The notes below the pieces were generated by a model. That model ran no database searches and was not told the DNA's origin. It worked only from the letters and a program-made list of their open reading frames with translations. Below, piece by piece: positions 45,188-56,629 of a DNA stretch of 64,000 bases. Positions within the stretch are counted from its first letter, which is position 1; each line of letters starts with the position of its first letter. The DNA is from Marsupella aquatica. Its lineage: Eukaryota > Marchantiophyta. The stretch covers positions 16,120,001 to 16,184,000 of the forward strand of contig OZ316894.1 of NCBI GenBank assembly GCA_973895155.1, given 5' to 3'. The position numbers and the translations under genes were made by a program.

Positions 45188-47815
45188 GTTTTTTTAATCA
45201 TTTCATTAATTTTCAAAGAATGTGAAAAAGGAATATATTTTGGTGACATTCTTATTATACTCCCCACTATTATTCGTCGCTCTTGTCGTTTAGCCCAGGC
45301 TGGTGAATATCGTCGGGCTGTCCAGGCCCTTTCTCCCACCACACCAGCCCCCCCTGGCGAGGTCACCTCGTTGACCCTTCAGGATCTCCATCCGCAGCCC
45401 CATGATCAGCTCCCTTTATTTGTCGAGGATTTTGAGCCTGAGGAGGATCTTCAGTTTAGTAGGGACCACTTCACCTATGCCTTCCTCCATGCCTCGCGTT
45501 GTTCTGCTGGTGGCCCCTCCGGCTATGTCTTTGAGCATTTTCGTGATTTATTTCCCCCTGAGGATCCTCAGTTTGGTTTTCCAGTTTTCTTCTCCTTTTG
45601 CCAGTGTATTGCAGCCGGTCGTTTGCCTCCTCTCGTCTCTCGGCTCTTGAGTGCTTCTCGTTTATTGGCCATGGCTAAGTCTTCACCGGGTGTTCGGCCA
45701 ATTGCTATTGGGGAGGTTTTTCTTCGTCTTGTGTCTCGCACACTTTCCTCACAGTTTCGCTCTGCACTATCGGATCATCTCTCTCCACATCAGTTTGCAG
45801 TTGGCGTTCCTGGCGGTTGTGAGACGGTTATTGCGGGTATTCGAGCTACATTGGACCTCCACCCTGATTGGGTTGTCCTCCAGGTTGATGTCTCTAACGC
45901 TTTTAATACGGTTTCTCGGGCAGCCATTTTTCGTGCTTTGAGGGCGGCGGATCCAGACATCCAGTCCCTGATCCCCTTTGTCCGTTGTTTTTATGGACTC
46001 GAGGCCCCACTCTTCTATAGTCATCATTCCTCTACAGGTGTGTATACCACTCTTTCCTCTGCAGAAGGTACACGTCAGGGTGACCCTTTGGGTGGGCCTC
46101 TTTTTGCCATTGCCCATTTTACAGCTTTACGGGAAGCTGCCATGGCCCACCCCCAGTGTATCTTCCCCTCCCTTTCAGATGACACCCACATCATTGGTCC
46201 TCCTGTCGTGGTTACTTCTGCCCTCGCCACTCTTTCCACCCATTTGATGGGCCTCGGTTTACGAGTTCAGCCTGTGAAGAGTCGTGCATGGAGTCCAGCT
46301 GGGTTACCCTCTGATCTTGTGCTTCCCCCAGGGTTCTTACGTCCAGCCGATGGTCTTCGGGTCCTTGGCTCCCCAGTCGGTACCGCCTCCTTTTGCTCAT
46401 CTTTCATCGCTGACTCTATACAGGCTGCCTTAGCCCATACTCCTATGCTCCCTAAGTTAGCAGATTCTCAGGCAGCATTTGGGATGTTGTTGAGGTGCAT
46501 CCACCCTCGTGCGTCTTATCTGGCTAGGACGCATCCCCCTACCGAGGATCTTTGTCTCCACCTTCGAGCATTTGATGTCTCCATTCGTCAGACCCTGGCC
46601 TCTCTTTTAGGTCCGGGTACGTTGCTCTCATCTCCTTGGCTTCATCGACAACTCAGTCTTCCTATTTCGCAGGGTGGTTTTGGGCTTACTTCCATTGAGA
46701 GCCTTGCACCTTTGGCCTTTTTGGGTGCATGGGCGGCCGCCTTCTCGTTGTTGGCCGATCGTTTTCTTATTGAGGATCGCCCTTTTTTACTTTCATCTCT
46801 CATGGAGGTAGAGGAGGGTTCCCTCCCGTTTCAGGTTCATTTGCGCGCAGCGCGGTCCTCATTACCAGATCCCGTTCGCGCCGCGTTACCTTCTTTCCAA
46901 GAGTTTTTATCCTTGGATCCCGTTCGTCTTCAGGCAGACCTCGCTGGGCGTATGCACACTTTCACCCTTTCCAGCATCCTCTCTGAGGCACCTGACACGG
47001 ACCGAGCTCGGATTCTTTCTTCCGGAGGGAAGGGCGCAGGTGGATGGCTTCAGGCCAATCCAATCATTCCTCATTTGCGGATGTCTTCAATGGAGTTCTC
47101 CACAGCCATGCGTCTTCGTCTGGGGCTGCCCCACCCACTTCTTGCAGGTTTACCTCCTTCTTGCACTTGTGGGAAGCCTTGTGATGCCACAGGCGTCCAT
47201 CTTCTTCGGTGCAGTTTGGGAGATGAAACCATTATTGTTCACGACGTTGTGCGAGATGCGACTGCTCAGGTTCTCTCTGGCTCTTTGGTATGCGTGCGGC
47301 GGGAGGTGGTACTCGAGTTACCTGGTCCTCCATCACAGCGGTTACGGGTGGATCTTACCATGGTCCGTGAGGGTCAACGTACTTTGGCAGATGTTGTGGT
47401 GGCAAACCCATTGCGCCAAGACATCATTGGGACAGCGGCAACTACGGCAGGGGCAGCAGCGTCACGTGCGGCAACAACGAAGGAGGCCAAATATGCTGCA
47501 CGAGCTTCATCCGACAGCTTCCTCCCCCTTGCTGTGGAGCTATTTGGGCGTCTTCATCCTCAGTTTGATGGACTTCTTCGGCAAGCTGCCCGGGATGTTC
47601 ATGGCCGAATGGGTCCCACCGGACCCCCTCTTTCTATTTTGACCACGCACTTTCGCCAACGCATTTCAGTCACCTTACAGCGTGCTCAAGCTCGGGCCAT
47701 CTATCGTCGATCTCTTACAGTGGGTGCTAGTGTGCCTCCGCAGCGGCTAGCTCCCCTTGAGGATGTTCCAATCCCACTTGCCGATCTAGTTTTGACTCTT
47801 GATGTGGACCATTAG
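45188..47815 (+). pseudogene. non-LTR retroelement frame: reverse transcriptase plus restriction-like endonuclease, 5'-truncated
   Basis: One uninterrupted frame of about 875 codons, open from 45188. Homology seems to start near RRSCRLAQAGEYRRAVQAL (about 45275). There is no in-frame ATG before the RT core (first Met about 45671), so the start was lost or lies elsewhere. RT motifs: VRPIAIGEVFLRLVSR, VVLQVDVSNAFNTVSR (catalytic Asp, 45887), EGTRQGDPLGGPLF, and SLSDDTHI (46175-46183), where the usual A-D-D is S-D-D. There is no N-terminal apurinic endonuclease. The C-terminal part has CTCGKPCDATGVHLLRC, a CxC-x3-C-x6-H-x3-C finger, then RVDLTMV..TLADVVVANP, resembling the PD-(D/E)xK nuclease of R2/HERO/NeSL-type elements. 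It ends in TAG at 47815. Clean codons suggest a recent copy or retained function. Confidence 0.85.
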
Positions 47816-48070
47816 CTTTTTGCCACAATCGGTAGGAATGATGAGGACCTCGGTCCGCTTGGGTTAGTTTTAGTCTCTCTCTCTTTCTTGGTTTTTAGGG
47901 GTTCCCTATTGTTCATTTCTTACTTTTAGTTCCTCTTTCTTGGTGTTTAGTGGTTCCCTTTTGCTCACTTCTTTTTCGATTGGTTTTGTCCACATGGGCC
48001 CTCTTTTGTTTGTTCATTTGTACTCTGTTTGGTCCCTTTGTATATAAAAAGTGTGTATATTTAATTTAAA
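47816..48070 (+). mobile_element. probable 3' UTR of the non-LTR element
   Basis: T-rich sequence with two copies of TTCTTGGTKTTTAGKGGTTCCCT (47884, 47936), ending near GTATATAAAAAGTGTGTATATTTAATTTAAAA. No clean poly(A). A target duplication could not be settled by eye, so the right boundary is approximate. Confidence 0.5.
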
Positions 48071-48925
48071 ATAATTAACGGTCAAAGAGTTCAAAGAACG
48101 GGCAGTCGGGGCTAGTCTTGAATAATACACAATCACATGATTTGTGGATAATTCACCTTGATGATTCTCGAGCTGGTGGGGCTGTACATGACACACTGCC
48201 ATAGAAGGAGGCAAGATCGCCAGGGAGAAAGGAGAACCACAAAGGAAGCCCAATGAGGACCAATTTAGTAAAAGGCCAAACAAAGTACAAGACAACAAAA
48301 GCAAAAAAGGTCCATCAAGAGTAAGAACCAGGAAGACCAAAGAGGCTAAAAGGGCACTAAAGCCTACTCAGCAGTAAGTTCACTATTATGTAATTTTTGG
48401 CATAATAGCGAAAAATGGAAGGAAGGAAGTATCATTGAATAATTATAAATTGCTCAAAACTTCACTACTATGTGAGGGGTGAGGCTGTTTGTTTTAGCTA
48501 CTCTAGACAGATTACTCTCTAGGTTTTACTCCTGAGCTTTACAGGGTTTTTCAGATTTGCTGCTGAGTCAAAATTTGGGATGCAGACTTTTGTTTGCAAT
48601 AAAGTGCAGCCTCGCCCTTCCCATAATAGTGAATTTCCTGTCTAGCAAGGTGATGATCAGATGGACCCGGGTACTCCAATGGACCAATTGCTTCCTGACA
48701 CCCAAAATGGTAAGCATTTTAACAAAAGAAAGGTGTTATCTAGGTAAATAATATCATGTCAAAGTGATTTATGCTGGTTGCAGCAGTCCATTTGGGCATC
48801 TTGCCAGCCATTATGGTACTGGGAAGTTTAGTTTCCTGTCTCTTCAAATTCTGTGTGTGTGTGCGCGTGTGCTTTGATTGAAGGATACCCATTTATGCAA
48901 ATTTTCACTTCTTTTTTTTACACTG
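48071..48925. other. intergenic, no gene seen
   Basis: 48200-48360, read on the minus strand, resembles T-rich element tails seen elsewhere in the window. A (TG)n tract lies near 48852-48870. Confidence 0.4.
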
Positions 48926-49150
48926 TCTATTACTTAGGTTGAGGGAGACTCACTAATGGGATTTTTCATTTCTACACCTGTCTATTACTCTGTGAGGTTG
49001 AGGGAGACTCATGAATAGGATTTAGACACTTGTGTATGAGTTATGAGGTCGAGGGAGACTCGTTCAGTGGGTTTTGTTCCTATTTTTATTTTACACTCCA
49101 TGTGTATCAGTCTATGAAGTTGAGGGAGTTCCTGTTGTTGAAGTTTGACT
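48926..49150. repeat. degenerate tandem repeat, ~50-70-bp unit, 4 copies
   Basis: AGGTTGAGGGAGACTCA-like cores lie at about 48936, 48994, 49045 and 49116, separated by T-rich text with TCTATTACT or TGTGTAT. Unit length varies. Confidence 0.75.
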
Positions 49151-49964
49151 GCATTTGTATTAGTCTATGAGTTTGTTTTGTTATTTTATACTAACCAGAA
49201 ATGCGTATTAGTACTATGTTAAGGTCCTGTAGCTGCTTTTCCCAATAATTGGCATCACTGTAGGTCCACGGAGTCCTTTGGAGTGTATCAAGTTGAAGAG
49301 AAAGTCCTTTTCTCAAGTTCAACATAAATATACCAAAGCATGTGAAAATGTGCTTTCATGTGGAGTTAAACCAACCACAAGTGCATCCAACCACAAGTGC
49401 GAGCTATGGGTCTCTCATTGCACAGATCACCACACCAATTAAACACTGCCAGTCTCATTGAGTCAAGACGCAGTACCTTAGAAGGGACGTTTTCTTTGTT
49501 GAAATTGGGCGAGGCTTAGCCTTACATCCCACGAGGGCTCCGTCTCGTTAAGAATTTCAAACAGTTTGCATTCCACCGTTACATGGATGCCAAGAAATCG
49601 TTTGCAGGTGGTGACGAGTTATTTGCAAGGTGATTCCTGCCTCGCTTCAAACTCGGAAATTTGCTCCTCCACAAAATGACATCCAATACTATATGCCAAT
49701 GATTTCGACGGAGGTTCCTCCTAATAATACGAACCTACCTAATCCATCGATGAAGTTATGGCAATCAGTCCAGACAAGGAATGACCCAGAAGTTTGCCAA
49801 ATTAAGAATTAGCATTATCAGGTTTGATAAGCTCATTACACTAAGCACGTGAAAACACTCTACAGGGCCATATAACACGAATGAGTACCCCTAATGCTTT
49901 CAATTTTTCCTGCAGATAAATGGTCATTACCAGGGGACGAGAACCAGGGTTGTGACTGCAGAGC
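49151..49964. other. intergenic, 3' flank of the NOL7-like gene
   Basis: No gene or repeat recognised; probably includes the 3' UTR of the minus-strand gene that ends at 49965. Confidence 0.4.
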
Positions 49965-51787
49965 TTATCTTTTTGCAGTTAGCATTGTGAGTGATCTGTG
50001 TACTCGTTCCCCATGTAGCCTCTTGTGCTTAAATGCCAAAGCATTCTGATAGTTAGCTGACGATGGCCGATCACCTTCCAATAGTACTACCTTGATCCTG
50101 AATCGGCACAAAAGGGCTCGTGAGTTTGTCAACAACCCTTCTCTAATTGCTGCAAGTCATAATTCGGAAAACAAATGCCATCGATGTGGAATTGGCAGTA
50201 TCAACCACGTGGTTCCATAGATTGGACTGAGTGAGAAGAAACGTTTTTTCATCATATACCTGCTAGAAGAAATAACTTCTTTACTTCCTTTGCGCTTTCC
50301 AGTACTCTTCCTCCGCTGCATAGTTTCGTCTTCTGTTGGCTTAATAATAGCTTCCCCAATTTTCCTGAAGGAAGTAACAAACTTGTATCAGTACAGTAAA
50401 TAAAGAATCCGGCCGCTCACTGCCTTTGAAGCTTCCCCTGAATTTCTTGAAAATATCCATATGACACTCCAATTTAGCAGATGTAACCACGGCAGACACA
50501 ATCCGTAGATAGATTTCGTAAGCCAAGAAGTGACTCTAGCGGATGGGGGAGGAACAAGATAGCTATCAAGAACAAATGCGCGTGGTTAAAGCAACCCATA
50601 TACATACTTCTCTTGGGCAGAAAGGAAGTCGACGATCGAGGTATCAAGGAACCCGCTTATCTTCCCGGACTTCGTGAACTTTAAGTCGTGATCGTTTTGA
50701 GCTGGGTTGACACCTGCGTCCTGCACGGACTCTGCAACAGGGGCATCTTCTTGTTCATTCGACACTTCCTTCTTCTTCACAATATTCCTTTGGCGCCGTT
50801 GCTTGGCTTCGGCCTGCACTCTACACATTGATAATTGTTCAAAGTTACAACCTCTGAGCCAAGAGAACTGCACATCTCATAAACCATGAAGTTTGGAAGA
50901 TAATCTCATGTTGTGAGTAAATCAATGCCACTAGGGGCTCTAGCTAACATCTCGGGAACATAGAGTGCCAAGGAAAGCTCTAGACGGGAGAAATTTTCAT
51001 CTCGAACCGGCAGAGTTACAACGACCAAAGCAGTTGGACCATCTATCACGGGACTGCTTGAGTTGAGGGCTTACCCACCTTTTCTGGTTTTCTCTCTCCT
51101 CTTTTCTGAGCTCCTGTGCCTTGTCACGGCCCTGACAACGATCAAGACACATGTTCAATCTTCAACGATTGCATTTTAAATTGTGGCTTGAGATATATCG
51201 TTCACGGAATGAGACAGACCTGACACAAGTGCGTTTAGTTAAAGATAATAAGGAGAAGAGTTAAGATATTGTCCAAGATTTTCCACTCCGGAGAACTTAC
51301 TGGATTCCTCATAGCTTCCATGATTTTAGAATGTGCATCTGAAGAAGGGAGCCGACTAGGCTTCCTTTACTACCATTCCTAGGATTTCGGATATTTACAC
51401 TCAAACTGAATCTAAAACAACAAAAGTTTCGCACGTGGAGGGTCATCATCAGAGGTTTAGACTTCAGTGTAAACTTCACTGGGTATGTTGCAGGGAGGTC
51501 AGTCAACAAAATTCAATCCTCAAAGGAAGGATAAAAGAAGGAGGGCAATCACTTGAGGAAAATGTGCAAACAAGGAGGACATAAGCTGGACAAACCTAAG
51601 GAAGGAACGATACAGCATGCAGCGGAAAGTTCAGTCAATTCATTGGAGAGATGGAGTCCTCTTCGACAGACGAGACGAGAGGAGAAGAGAGGAGACATAC
51701 CGACGAGAGAGTCACTTCCTCGGGGGCGTCGTCTGCTTCGGAACCCGAATCGTGGTAAACTTCAGCTTTCCTCGGTGGTTCCACCAT
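49965..51787 (-). CDS. basic nucleolar-type protein, NOL7/U3-associated-like
   Basis: Likely a ribosome-biogenesis factor; assignment is tentative. Exon 1 (51787-51701) encodes MVEPPRKAEVYHDSGSEA followed by DDAPEEVTLSS; the PEEV motif after an acidic patch is typical of NOL7 and yeast Bud21/Utp16. Later exons: one ending at the donor near 51303 (DAHSKIMEAMRNP), 51131-51079 (GRDKAQELRKEERENQKR), 50820-50608 (VQAEAKQRRQRNIVKKK.. to FLDTSIVDFLSAQE), 50364-50260 (IKPTEDETMQRRKSTGKRKG) and 50142-49965 (ends ALAFKHKRLHGERVHRSL..TAKR, stop TAA). The last four join in phase by GT-AG rules. The link between exon 1 and DAHSKIM does not fit in phase, so one small exon in 51340-51690 is missing from this reading. 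The protein is very basic and Lys/Arg/Glu-rich with likely coiled coil. A telo-box upstream fits a ribosome-biogenesis gene. Confidence 0.55.
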
Positions 51788-52194
51788 CCTGCCCAACCAG
51801 CCTTTCTCGCGAGCAGTTCCTGTCCTCTAGAAAGCTTGGACAAAATCAAATCACCTTTCGGGCCGGCCTTCTCATCACAATCTCTGTATACCGTCCTTCA
51901 GTGCAATGGTGGAACAGACTACAGTAGCTGGCAGGCTGCCTATCGAAGGATTTCCAGCCTGAATCGATTGACGAAAAACTAGGAGGAAATGGTGAAACAG
52001 ATTCGTCGCAGACGCAACTCCTTCTGCGACTCAAACTATAGGACTGTAGAGGTCGAGGGAACAATGAATGCATCGATAGCTAGACCGATGAACTGAACTT
52101 GATTGCAATGTCTTACGGAGGGCCAACTTCTCCACTCTCAATAACGCTTTCGCTAGCATGTGAACTCCGATGAACGAAGGCATTTTTGAACCCC

Positions 52195-52210
52195 AAACCC
52201 TAAACCCTAA
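52195..52210 (-). promoter_or_regulatory. telo-box (two AAACCCTA units)
   Basis: AAACCCTAAACCCTAA lies about 410 bases upstream of the ATG at 51787. Telo-boxes near transcription starts are common in plant ribosomal-protein and ribosome-biogenesis genes. Two units are too few for a telomere remnant. Confidence 0.6.
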
Positions 52211-52849
52211 GACTGACATTAGAAGATTAGAGGATGGAGCAAACTTTGGAATAGAGTAGACGATCTTTTGGTGAGTAGTCTCGTTGGCTTTCGGAGTAAA
52301 CTGCCTACTTACCCCAGCATATTTTGGAAATATTATTTTATTTTATTTTGGAGGAAAATAATATAATATATTTTCCAATTATACTAACTCCTATTATACA
52401 AGGTCAGGCCTATTTGTGCAGTGGTAGTCTTTTAAATTTGCAGTGCCAAATGTTTTTTGGAAGGAACCAAAGCAAGACAAAATACAACAAAACTGGAAAA
52501 AGGAAAACGAGATAGGGGAGAAAATGGACGGGGTAATATCAAAGAGTATTTGGCCTCCCCAATCCTCCCACCTGTCAGGCTACTTTGCACCAATTATACA
52601 AAACCCCAAAAGTGGTCAATACTGAGTATCATGTTTGTGGCATTTGACTCAAACTGAAGTAGCACTACTGTAGTTACACAAAGCCCCAAAAGTGATCAAT
52701 ATTTGTGACATTGCCACAAACAGAAGCTGAACTCATTTTTGAGAGTCAAGTGGGCCAATCTTATACATTTTTTTCTTGAAGGCCAAATATAGCTTCTTAT
52801 TAGCCTATGCCCAAGTGTGCCTTTGATTTCTTTTAGGTAACAATTTATT
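52211..52849. other. intergenic, AT-rich, no gene seen
   Basis: A TTTTATTTTATTTTA microsatellite lies near 52335-52352. A short duplication ACAAARCCCCAAAAGTGRTCAATA occurs at about 52598 and 52678. Confidence 0.5.
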
Positions 52850-53200
52850 TTAGATAACAATGTCTTTTCTATCATGACATCTTAGTGCAAAGACATTTTT
52901 TATGCAACATGTTTTATGTTATGCAATCCTAAACACAAGAATCTCTTTTGTGGAAAGACATATTTTGTATGCATTGACATCTTTTACAGAAGTATCTCTT
53001 CTGCCAAACAACTTTTCTCACGTAACAACAACTTTTCCTACATAACAGTAACAATATCTATTTTGCAACAACTTCTTTTATGCCATGAATTTTTTGCGCA
53101 ACAACATTTTTACACGTTGATATCTTTGCATAACATCTTATGCATTGGCACCTTTTATACCACACCATCTTTTGTACAACGCAGGGTAAGGAGCTAGTAT
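52850..53200. repeat. degenerate minisatellite, reverse-complement relative of the 5970-6900 array
   Basis: Loosely spaced units of the form CAACATCTTTTRTGCA and CAACAACTTTTCTCAC recur about every 25-35 bases. On the minus strand they read as AAAAGATGTTG, the core of the left-hand minisatellite. Confidence 0.65.
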
Positions 53201-54429
53201 CATAAGACATGTATTTTTGGTACTTATGTATATTTACGCCTACTTTAACTGATAGTGAGTATTTTTAGATTGACTGCTTAGGTTATCGCTTTACTGTACT
53301 GCAAACTATGAAGGAGGATAACTATGCTTGAGCCAGAAAATAATTTATGGAATTTCAACTCCCTCGTGAAAGGTAGAGTAAAATTCTCACGGGCATATTT
53401 AAGAAATATTCCAACTTTCTTGATAAGTGGAGGTAGAGAAAACAATGAATGGATGGAAAGCTAGAGGATCAAGACAACAAATTCTCTTATCAGTGAACAC
53501 CTCGCACTGTAATTTGGAAAGACATAAAAATAACGTTTCCCATTGGACCTCCTCTAACTTGATTGTTGTCCCTAGAGTATTTTAACAAAAGACTTCTAAG
53601 TAGCATGGGCAACTGACAGCTACCCAATCATCCTTGGCCAGAGGTTTGGATTGAGGCCATGGTTGTTAATGTCTACTGTTATGTGCTACTATTTTGTTGC
53701 AACCTGCAACCTATCCAAAGGGCCCCATGGAATCTTCAAAGTTCAAACCTTTTGGCCCTTCCCTTGTGGGAGGTCATGCCATCATTGGCAGTCTATCTTA
53801 CAGGCTTTTTGGAGGTCCCGTTATTTACTGGCTGTAACATGCTTTGACACCTACTATTTACCAAGGATCCCTGTCCTCCTTACATTGACCATTGCCACCT
53901 ATTCCTAAACACAACATAGAATATTGGCTCTCTTGTTTGAGCCAAAACAATGCCTTTATCAGTCTAGCCAAAAATCGCCATTAATTGCCTTGCCAATTAT
54001 CAACAAAGAATTTCTCCTGTACAATCTTAGTACTCAGCTACTGTGTTGTGCGAGCCTTAAAAGTACTGCAAGTTGCCCGAATTCAATCTAGTCCGTCGAG
54101 AGAAACTACTTGACCTTTCCTTCCCCTCTCTCTCAGTGTATAACCTGTGAGAATGATGCTGACACACGCGGTATCAGCCAAATTTGATAAAGTTCATTAA
54201 TAGTACTGCCTGAACTGTCTCAACAAGGACATAGAACGTCTAATCCTGGATGATCAGAAAAGAAGGATTTGAAGTAATTGGTGTCAACATATCACCATCC
54301 ACCTGTTGTTGGTGAAGTAACCTGAGCATAAAACTAATCTACTGAAGGTAAATTGGAAATGGAAAATGCTTTTACAGGATTTATTCCTTGGGCGGCATTG
54401 ATCATCAATATTCGACAGGTCAACAAGCA
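53201..54429. other. intergenic, no gene seen
   Basis: Several open frames lack any recognisable domain and have no splice-supported extension. Confidence 0.4.
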
Positions 54430-54676
54430 GACCTCTAAAATTTCTGGGAGATTTCACCAAGACCATATTAATTGGGAACTCAACACCAGCGAGAACATTG
54501 CTTGCAGTACTGCGCTCCTAATGACCAGCTTCAACAAAATTGGAATAACCTGGAACCTTCAAAGGATCACCAAGGCCATCTTACTAGGACCTCAATACCA
54601 GTGACAACATTGCTTGCAGAACTGTGCCACTACTAATCATCTTCCATACAACACGAATGACCTGGAACCTTCAAGA
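54430..54676. repeat. tandem duplication, ~114-bp unit, about 2 copies
   Basis: CAGYGASAACATTGCTTGCAG occurs at about 54487 and 54600, each followed about 60 bases later by ATRACCTGGAACCTTCAA. A partial earlier unit starts near 54430. Confidence 0.8.
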
Positions 54677-55159
54677 GGTAGACTCGGGTTACGTAAAATA
54701 GTTCGTACACTTGGAACTCGTTATAAAATCATTATATTACACTCTGCTTCGTACAGGACATAGTACAAACAGTCATCAGACTGCAACGAACAATAACCTG
54801 CATTAATTTGAAAGTTCTGAAGGCCGCAAGCATCCAAACACACCAGGAACCTAATGTCTAGTTTCTTATATTTGCTTTCTGACTTTTGAGGGTTTGGGAA
54901 ATATGTGCAATTAACTGGTCTTTTGATTGTGCTCCTTCCTGATGTCAAACGTGTCAAAGTCAGTCCATGTCTCAGATATATGTGACACCATTTCTAGCTA
55001 AGTATGAAATTCTACACAGACAAGAGCAGACGGCCCTGATCTGAAGAGCGCATCATGAGATAATTTGCACAAAATTACAGGCCACACAACAACCTTCCTC
55101 AAACCACCAAACATCAATAATGGTCCACAGGATAATATCATATAGTGCTGCTCAAGATC
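54677..55159. other. intergenic, 3' flank of the thioredoxin gene
   Basis: Searched for a missing thioredoxin C-terminal exon on the minus strand; none found. Otherwise nothing recognised. Confidence 0.4.
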
Positions 55160-56629
55160 CTATTCGTCGTGCGCACTCCCTTCCTGACCAACATCATAGA
55201 GAAATTCGGATTTGATAGAGAATCGAACACAAAGTCACATTTCTCTGACACGTTGGCAACATCTTATGACATGTATCGAAGAGGATAGGGAGCAAGGAAT
55301 CATACCAGGTAATTGATGGGTTTCCCATTAACAAAAAGTACAAGTGTGGGTAGCGCATGTATCCGATAGCGGCTTGCCACTTGATGGTACTTCTCCGTGT
55401 CTACCTTAACCTACAGTAAGTCACACCCCGTTCGGTGCAAATCGTTAGAATGAAGCCTCTCGTCTGGAATAGCATCAAAGATCCTCAGATTGGATACTAA
55501 AGTTGGCACCTCGAAACCTATTAGACTGCAAAATCCATGTGTACCTACCAAGACTCAGCTGTTGTGAACGCTGTGCAGGTTCTTAAGATGTATTCAACCA
55601 CTGAAGGAGTTCATGACTACAGCCTCTCAAAAACGAATCACACCTAAGGCCTCAATAATAACCGGTCACTACAACACGGGTTTGAATAGACAAATGAGAC
55701 TTACGACAATGATCTGGTCTTTTAAATCAGCACCAACTTCGTTGAGAATAGAAGTCATTAATTGACATGGGCCACACCTGAATTGAGAATCCAATAGAGT
55801 CATAAATAAAGTTTATATTACAATTTGCAACTGTCAACAGTCTTCAACAGACACGGATGTCTGCGGTGTACACCCAATAATCTCCCAGGTCGCAAGAACA
55901 AGACACATAAGACCTGGCCCGCTCAAAGACATGCAAACAGAAACCCTACACGTTTTACTTCGAAGTATCAATTAAACCATGGCAAAGTTTCATCTGAAGG
56001 CGAAATTGGGACTTGAGAAAGGTGCCACATAAAAATTAAGCGGTCTTAAAGCCTTGCATGAATCACAGCTCATGCTCGACATCTAGACTATTCGGGACAC
56101 GCATGAATATACAGCCTAAAAGACGATGTAACATTTCAATGATGAGCAGATCATGACAAAAGTCAGATTCGTGTTCAGGCTAATAAATCCAGATAATTAA
56201 ATATCGAGAGGAGCCAAACATCCCCGGCGGTTAATTTAGGGCTTACCAAGTTGCATAGAAGTCGACTAGGACAGGAACATCAGAATTACTGATCATGTCA
56301 TCAAAAGATTTGAACGTCTTCTTCGATGCATGTATCTGCATCGCATCACAAAACCCATTACTTCAAAACCCAATCCAGTAAAGAACCTTCCCAGTCTGCC
56401 ACAATCGCAGACACACAGAAAGAAAGACAAGGTTCCAAACCTTCGAAGTCGGCGCGCTCCGTTGTCTCACAGCACTATGCAGGCCACCGAAGGTAGCAGA
56501 AGGAAGGACGCCACTCTTCGTCGGAAGACTTGTAGTACTCAAGTATGGAGATGAACAAGCAGCCAACGAAAAGAACGGTGCAGCGGTCGTGGAGCGGGTC
56601 AATTGTAGTCTGAGAGCTAGGCCCTCCAT
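55160..56629 (-). CDS. plastid thioredoxin, y type-like
   Basis: Small dithiol-disulfide oxidoreductase, predicted stromal. Five in-phase exons: 56629-56441 (63 residues, Ser/Thr/Arg-rich, no acids after the first few: a chloroplast transit peptide), 56335-56247 (KTFKSFDDMISNSD, VLVDFYAT), 55777-55705 (completes the active site W-C-G-P-C, then LNEVGADLKDQIIV), 55410-55306 (VKVDTEKYHQVASRYRIHAL, PTLVLFVNGKP) and 55183-55160. The sequence between active site and cis-Pro best fits Trx y (VKVDTEKY, LPT). The last exon adds only EGSAHDE before TAG, whereas thioredoxins normally have about 20 more residues forming the final helix. Total is about 159 residues including the presequence. The first in-frame ATG is at 56629; a TTG farther up is not a plausible start. 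The C-terminus may be truncated or another exon may have been missed. Confidence 0.9.

Noticed and set aside
45371-45373. Start codon of the RT protein at 45371
   Set aside because: The codon is TTG and the frame, with family-like sequence, continues upstream of it.
52195-52210. Interstitial telomere
   Set aside because: Only about two AAACCCT units are present, which fits a promoter telo-box better than a telomeric tract.
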